Source: Actinobacteria bacterium UBA912
Lineage (GTDB): Bacteria; Actinomycetota; Coriobacteriia; Anaerosomatales; UBA912
DNA length: 23,931 nt
Direction: 5' to 3'
Assembly: GCA_002293965.1 (NCBI GenBank)
Contig: DBEG01000124.1
Location: forward strand, 1 to 23,931
Made by a program: the position numbers and the translations under genes
Notes under the pieces: generated by a model
Told to the model about the DNA's origin: nothing
The model's database searches: none
Seen by the model: the letters and a program-made list of their open reading frames with translations, nothing else
Shown: in pieces, positions 21,780 to 23,931 of the stretch
Layout: each line of letters starts with the position of its first letter
How positions within the stretch are numbered: position 1 is the first letter of the stretch

Positions 21780-22589
21780 ATGATGTCGACGCACACGCCC
21801 GCACGCACCCCGGCGGATCCACTCGTCATCGCAGGCAGGAGCTTCGGCTCCCGGCTGCTGCTGGGGACCGGCAAGTTCGGCTCGCCGACTCTCATGCGAG
21901 CCGCGATCGAAGCCTCCGGTGCCGAAATCGTGACCGTGGCACTTCGGCGGGTAGACCTCGGCGATCCGGCTGATGACCTGCTTGCGCACATCGACCGCGA
22001 GCGCTTCCTGCTGCTGCCCAACACGAGCGGTGCGCAAAACGCCGATGAGGCCGTTCGACTCGCCCGGCTCGCGCGCGCCGCGGGATGCGAGCCGTGGATC
22101 AAGCTGGAAGTCACGCCTGATCCGTATTATCTTCTGCCCGATCCCATCGAGACCCTGCGCGCGACCGAGATCCTCGCCGCCGAAGGCTTTACCGTGCTGC
22201 CCTACATGGGCGCGGATCCGGTGCTCGCCAAGCGCCTGGAGGAGGCCGGGGCCGCCGCGGTGATGCCGCTCGGCGCTCCCATCGGCACCAACAAGGGCCT
22301 TCGCACCCGCGACGCCGTGGGCATCATCGTCGAGCAGGCCACGCTGCCGGTGATCGTCGACGCCGGCCTGGGCGCGCCGTCGCACGCCGCCGAAGCGCTC
22401 GAACTCGGTGCCGACGCAGTGCTCGTGAACACCGCGATCGCGGTCGCAGGCGACCCGGCGGCCATGGCTCGCGCCTTCGCAGGAGCCGTGCGCGCTGGGC
22501 GCGAGGGCTTCCTCGCCGGGCTGGGCTCGCAGCAGGACTCGGCGGTGGCATCCAGCCCGCTCGATGGCGTCCTCGGGAGGCTATCGTGA
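21780..22589 (+). CDS. thiG: Thiazole synthase ThiG
   Basis: A 269-residue TIM-barrel enzyme that condenses deoxyxylulose 5-phosphate, dehydroglycine and ThiS thiocarboxylate into the thiazole phosphate. Clear family blocks are SRLLLGTGKFGS, IVTVALRR, LLPNTSGAQNADEAV, WIKLEVTPD (Lys108 is the likely Schiff-base lysine), LPYMGADPVLAKRLEE, AVMPLGAPIGTNKGL, VIVDAGLGAPSHAAEALELGADAVLVNTAIA and a C-terminal AGRE-type phosphate region. Two consecutive ATG codons (21780, 21783) are both possible starts. The stop overlaps the thiH GTG by 4 nt. The length is slightly above the usual 250-260 because of a short N-terminal extension. Confidence 0.97.
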   Translation: MMSTHTPARTPADPLVIAGRSFGSRLLLGTGKFGSPTLMRAAIEASGAEIVTVALRRVDLGDPADDLLAHIDRERFLLLPNTSGAQNADEAVRLARLARAAGCEPWIKLEVTPDPYYLLPDPIETLRATEILAAEGFTVLPYMGADPVLAKRLEEAGAAAVMPLGAPIGTNKGLRTRDAVGIIVEQATLPVIVDAGLGAPSHAAEALELGADAVLVNTAIAVAGDPAAMARAFAGAVRAGREGFLAGLGSQQDSAVASSPLDGVLGRLS

Positions 22590-23713
22590 CCTTCGCCGAT
22601 GAGCTTGCTCGCATCGAGCGCTCCAACGCCGCCGCGATAATCGACTCTGCGACCCCCGCCGACGTCAGGCGCGCGCTTGCCACTGAACGCCTGACCGAGC
22701 GCGACCTCGCCGCGCTGCTCTCGCCCGCCGCCGAGCAGATGCTCGATGAGATCGGGGGGCGCGCCCGCGAGACCACGCTTCGGCACTTCGGCAGGACGAT
22801 CGGGCTCTACGCGCCGCTCTACCTCTCGAACGAGTGCGAAAACGAGTGCGCTTACTGCGGCTTCAGCGCCGCCAACCGCGTGCCCCGCGCCACACTCAGC
22901 GAAGCGGAGGCCGTCGCCGAGGCCGAAGTCCTGCGCGACCGGGGCTTTCGGCATGTGCTGCTGCTCACCGGGGAGTCGCCCCGCGCGCTTGACGAGGCGC
23001 GGCTCGCCCGCATCGTGGCGCTGCTGCGTCCGATGTTCGCCTCGGTGTCGATCGAGGTCTTCCCGATGGCCGAGGACGGCTACCGCACGATGGTCGCCGC
23101 CGGGGTCGACGGGCTGACGCTCTACCAGGAGACCTACGATCGCGCGACCTACGCGAGGCTGCATCGCTCAGGCCGCAAGAGCGACTTCGACGCCCGCCTG
23201 CTCGCGCCCGAGCGCGGGGCCGCCGCCGGGATGCGCCGGGTCGGGATCGGCTGCCTGCTCGGGCTTGCGGACTTCCGCCGCGACATCTTCTGCGCGGCGC
23301 TCCACGCTGCCTGGCTCTCGCGGCGCTATTGGCGCACGCACATCACCGTGTCCTTCCCGCGCCTGCGCCACGCCGAAGGCGGTTTCGCCGCCGCCGCGCC
23401 CGTTACCGACCGCCAGCTCGCACTCGCGATCTGCGCGACCCGCATCTTCCTCCCGCGCGCGGGCCTCGTGCTCTCGACCCGCGAGACCTCGGCGCTACGC
23501 GACACGCTGCTGCCCTTCGGTATCACGCAGATGAGCGCGGGTTCGTGCACGCGCCCGGGCGGCTACCTGCACCCGGAGGAGGCCGCCAACGAGGCGCAGT
23601 TCAGCGTCGAGGACCACAGAACCGCCGAGGAGGTCTTCGCCGCGATCCGCTCGGCAGGCTACGACCCTGCGTACAAGGATTGGGACGCCGAGCTTGCGGG
23701 AGGTGCGCGATGA
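22586..23713 (+). CDS. thiH: 2-iminoacetate synthase ThiH (radical SAM)
   Basis: A 375-residue radical SAM enzyme. The 4Fe-4S motif is CENECAYCGF, with Cys84, Cys88 and Cys91 in CxxxCxxC spacing, preceded by LYAPLYLSNEC. LLLTGE, VFPMAEDGY, LYQETYDRATYARLH and the C-terminal STRETSALRD and QMSAGSCTRPGGY are ThiH signatures. It cleaves tyrosine to dehydroglycine (2-iminoacetate) and p-cresol, supplying the C2-N3 unit of the thiazole. This oxygen-sensitive route replaces the oxidase ThiO and supports an anaerobic host. The GTG start at 22586 overlaps the thiG stop as GTGA, and the stop overlaps thiE as ATGA, so translation is coupled throughout. Confidence 0.96.
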   Translation: MTFADELARIERSNAAAIIDSATPADVRRALATERLTERDLAALLSPAAEQMLDEIGGRARETTLRHFGRTIGLYAPLYLSNECENECAYCGFSAANRVPRATLSEAEAVAEAEVLRDRGFRHVLLLTGESPRALDEARLARIVALLRPMFASVSIEVFPMAEDGYRTMVAAGVDGLTLYQETYDRATYARLHRSGRKSDFDARLLAPERGAAAGMRRVGIGCLLGLADFRRDIFCAALHAAWLSRRYWRTHITVSFPRLRHAEGGFAAAAPVTDRQLALAICATRIFLPRAGLVLSTRETSALRDTLLPFGITQMSAGSCTRPGGYLHPEEAANEAQFSVEDHRTAEEVFAAIRSAGYDPAYKDWDAELAGGAR

Positions 23714-23931
23714 GCGACTCGCCGAGCGCCGCCACACGCGCCGCCGGCCCTGGCTCGCCCGTGAGCGGCCTTTACGTCGTGACTTCCGAGCACCCCGAGC
23801 TCGGGCGCACTCACCTCGATGTCGCGCTTGCGGCGATCGAGGGCGGGGCTCGCGTCGTGCAATACCGCGACAAGCTCCGCCACGGCTCCGAGCTGCTGGC
23901 GATAGCCAGTGCGATCCGCGAGCTTTGCGCT
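23710..23931 (+). CDS. thiE: Thiamine-phosphate synthase ThiE (partial, 5' part only)
   Basis: The first 74 codons of a gene running off the right edge. After a 16-residue Ser/Ala-rich lead, SGLYVVTSEHPELGRTH and then GGARVVQYRDKLRHGSELL match the beta1 and beta2 regions of thiamine-phosphate synthase, including the QxRxK diphosphate-binding motif (here QYRDK). The enzyme joins thiazole phosphate and hydroxymethylpyrimidine diphosphate. Start ATG 23710 overlaps the thiH stop by 4 nt. Whether a fusion to another thiamine gene follows cannot be seen. Confidence 0.9.
   Translation, partial: MSDSPSAATRAAGPGSPVSGLYVVTSEHPELGRTHLDVALAAIEGGARVVQYRDKLRHGSELLAIASAIRELCA

Noticed and set aside
21041..23164. 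Long minus-strand open frames antisense to the thi operon
   Set aside because: They are shadows of thiF, thiS, thiG and thiH, which carry clear family motifs and coupled starts.

Overview
This is a GC-rich bacterial window, most plausibly from a deep-branching, probably anaerobic actinobacterium of the Coriobacteriia / OPB41-like kind. That is an inference from gene content. A UPF0182 membrane protein and two secreted proteins with triple cell-wall-binding-2 (CWB2) repeats are typical of Gram-positive, mainly actinobacterial and clostridial, genomes. Thiamine synthesis uses the oxygen-sensitive radical-SAM enzyme ThiH rather than the oxidase ThiO. No tRNA, rRNA, CRISPR array, insertion sequence or phage gene was seen.

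Layout. Positions 1-3613 (minus strand) hold a beta-class DNA methyltransferase cut by the window edge and the UPF0182 membrane protein. Positions 3654-7267 (minus) hold a translationally coupled pair, a HEAT-repeat protein followed by an HD-GYP phosphodiesterase; the two appear to share one N-terminal module. A divergent intergenic region with back-to-back -10 elements separates this pair from a Maf-family gene (7374-8060, plus). Positions 8082-12230 (minus) form a probable envelope operon: winged-helix-like small protein, CNNM/CorC membrane protein, class I methyltransferase, MurJ lipid II flippase. An AT-rich intergenic region precedes a SlyD-like FKBP gene (plus). Two CWB2 surface proteins, one on each strand (12874-14298 minus; about 15240-17522 plus), flank a TrhA/hemolysin III gene; the second carries a TIG domain and a matrixin-like metalloprotease domain. 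Then come an EamA transporter overlapping a polyprenyl-phosphate sugar transferase (minus), and divergently a DegT-type sugar aminotransferase.

From about 20527 to the right edge lies a thiamine thiazole operon: extended -10 promoter, TPP riboswitch, intrinsic terminator, thiF (with an N-terminal ThiS-like domain), thiS, thiG, thiH and the start of thiE. The riboswitch and terminator imply transcription attenuation by thiamine pyrophosphate. The genes together would charge ThiS with sulfur, make dehydroglycine from tyrosine (ThiH), assemble the thiazole (ThiG) and couple it to the pyrimidine (ThiE).

Points most worth a second look are the duplicated N-terminal module in the HEAT/HD-GYP pair, the two divergent junctions with symmetrical overlapping -10 elements (one with a probable leaderless mRNA), the extra hairpin inside the TPP aptamer, the cysteine-free ThiF, the HExxH protease with Asp in place of the third His, and a possible CTG start for the DNA methyltransferase. 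I saw no clear undescribed multi-gene defence system.
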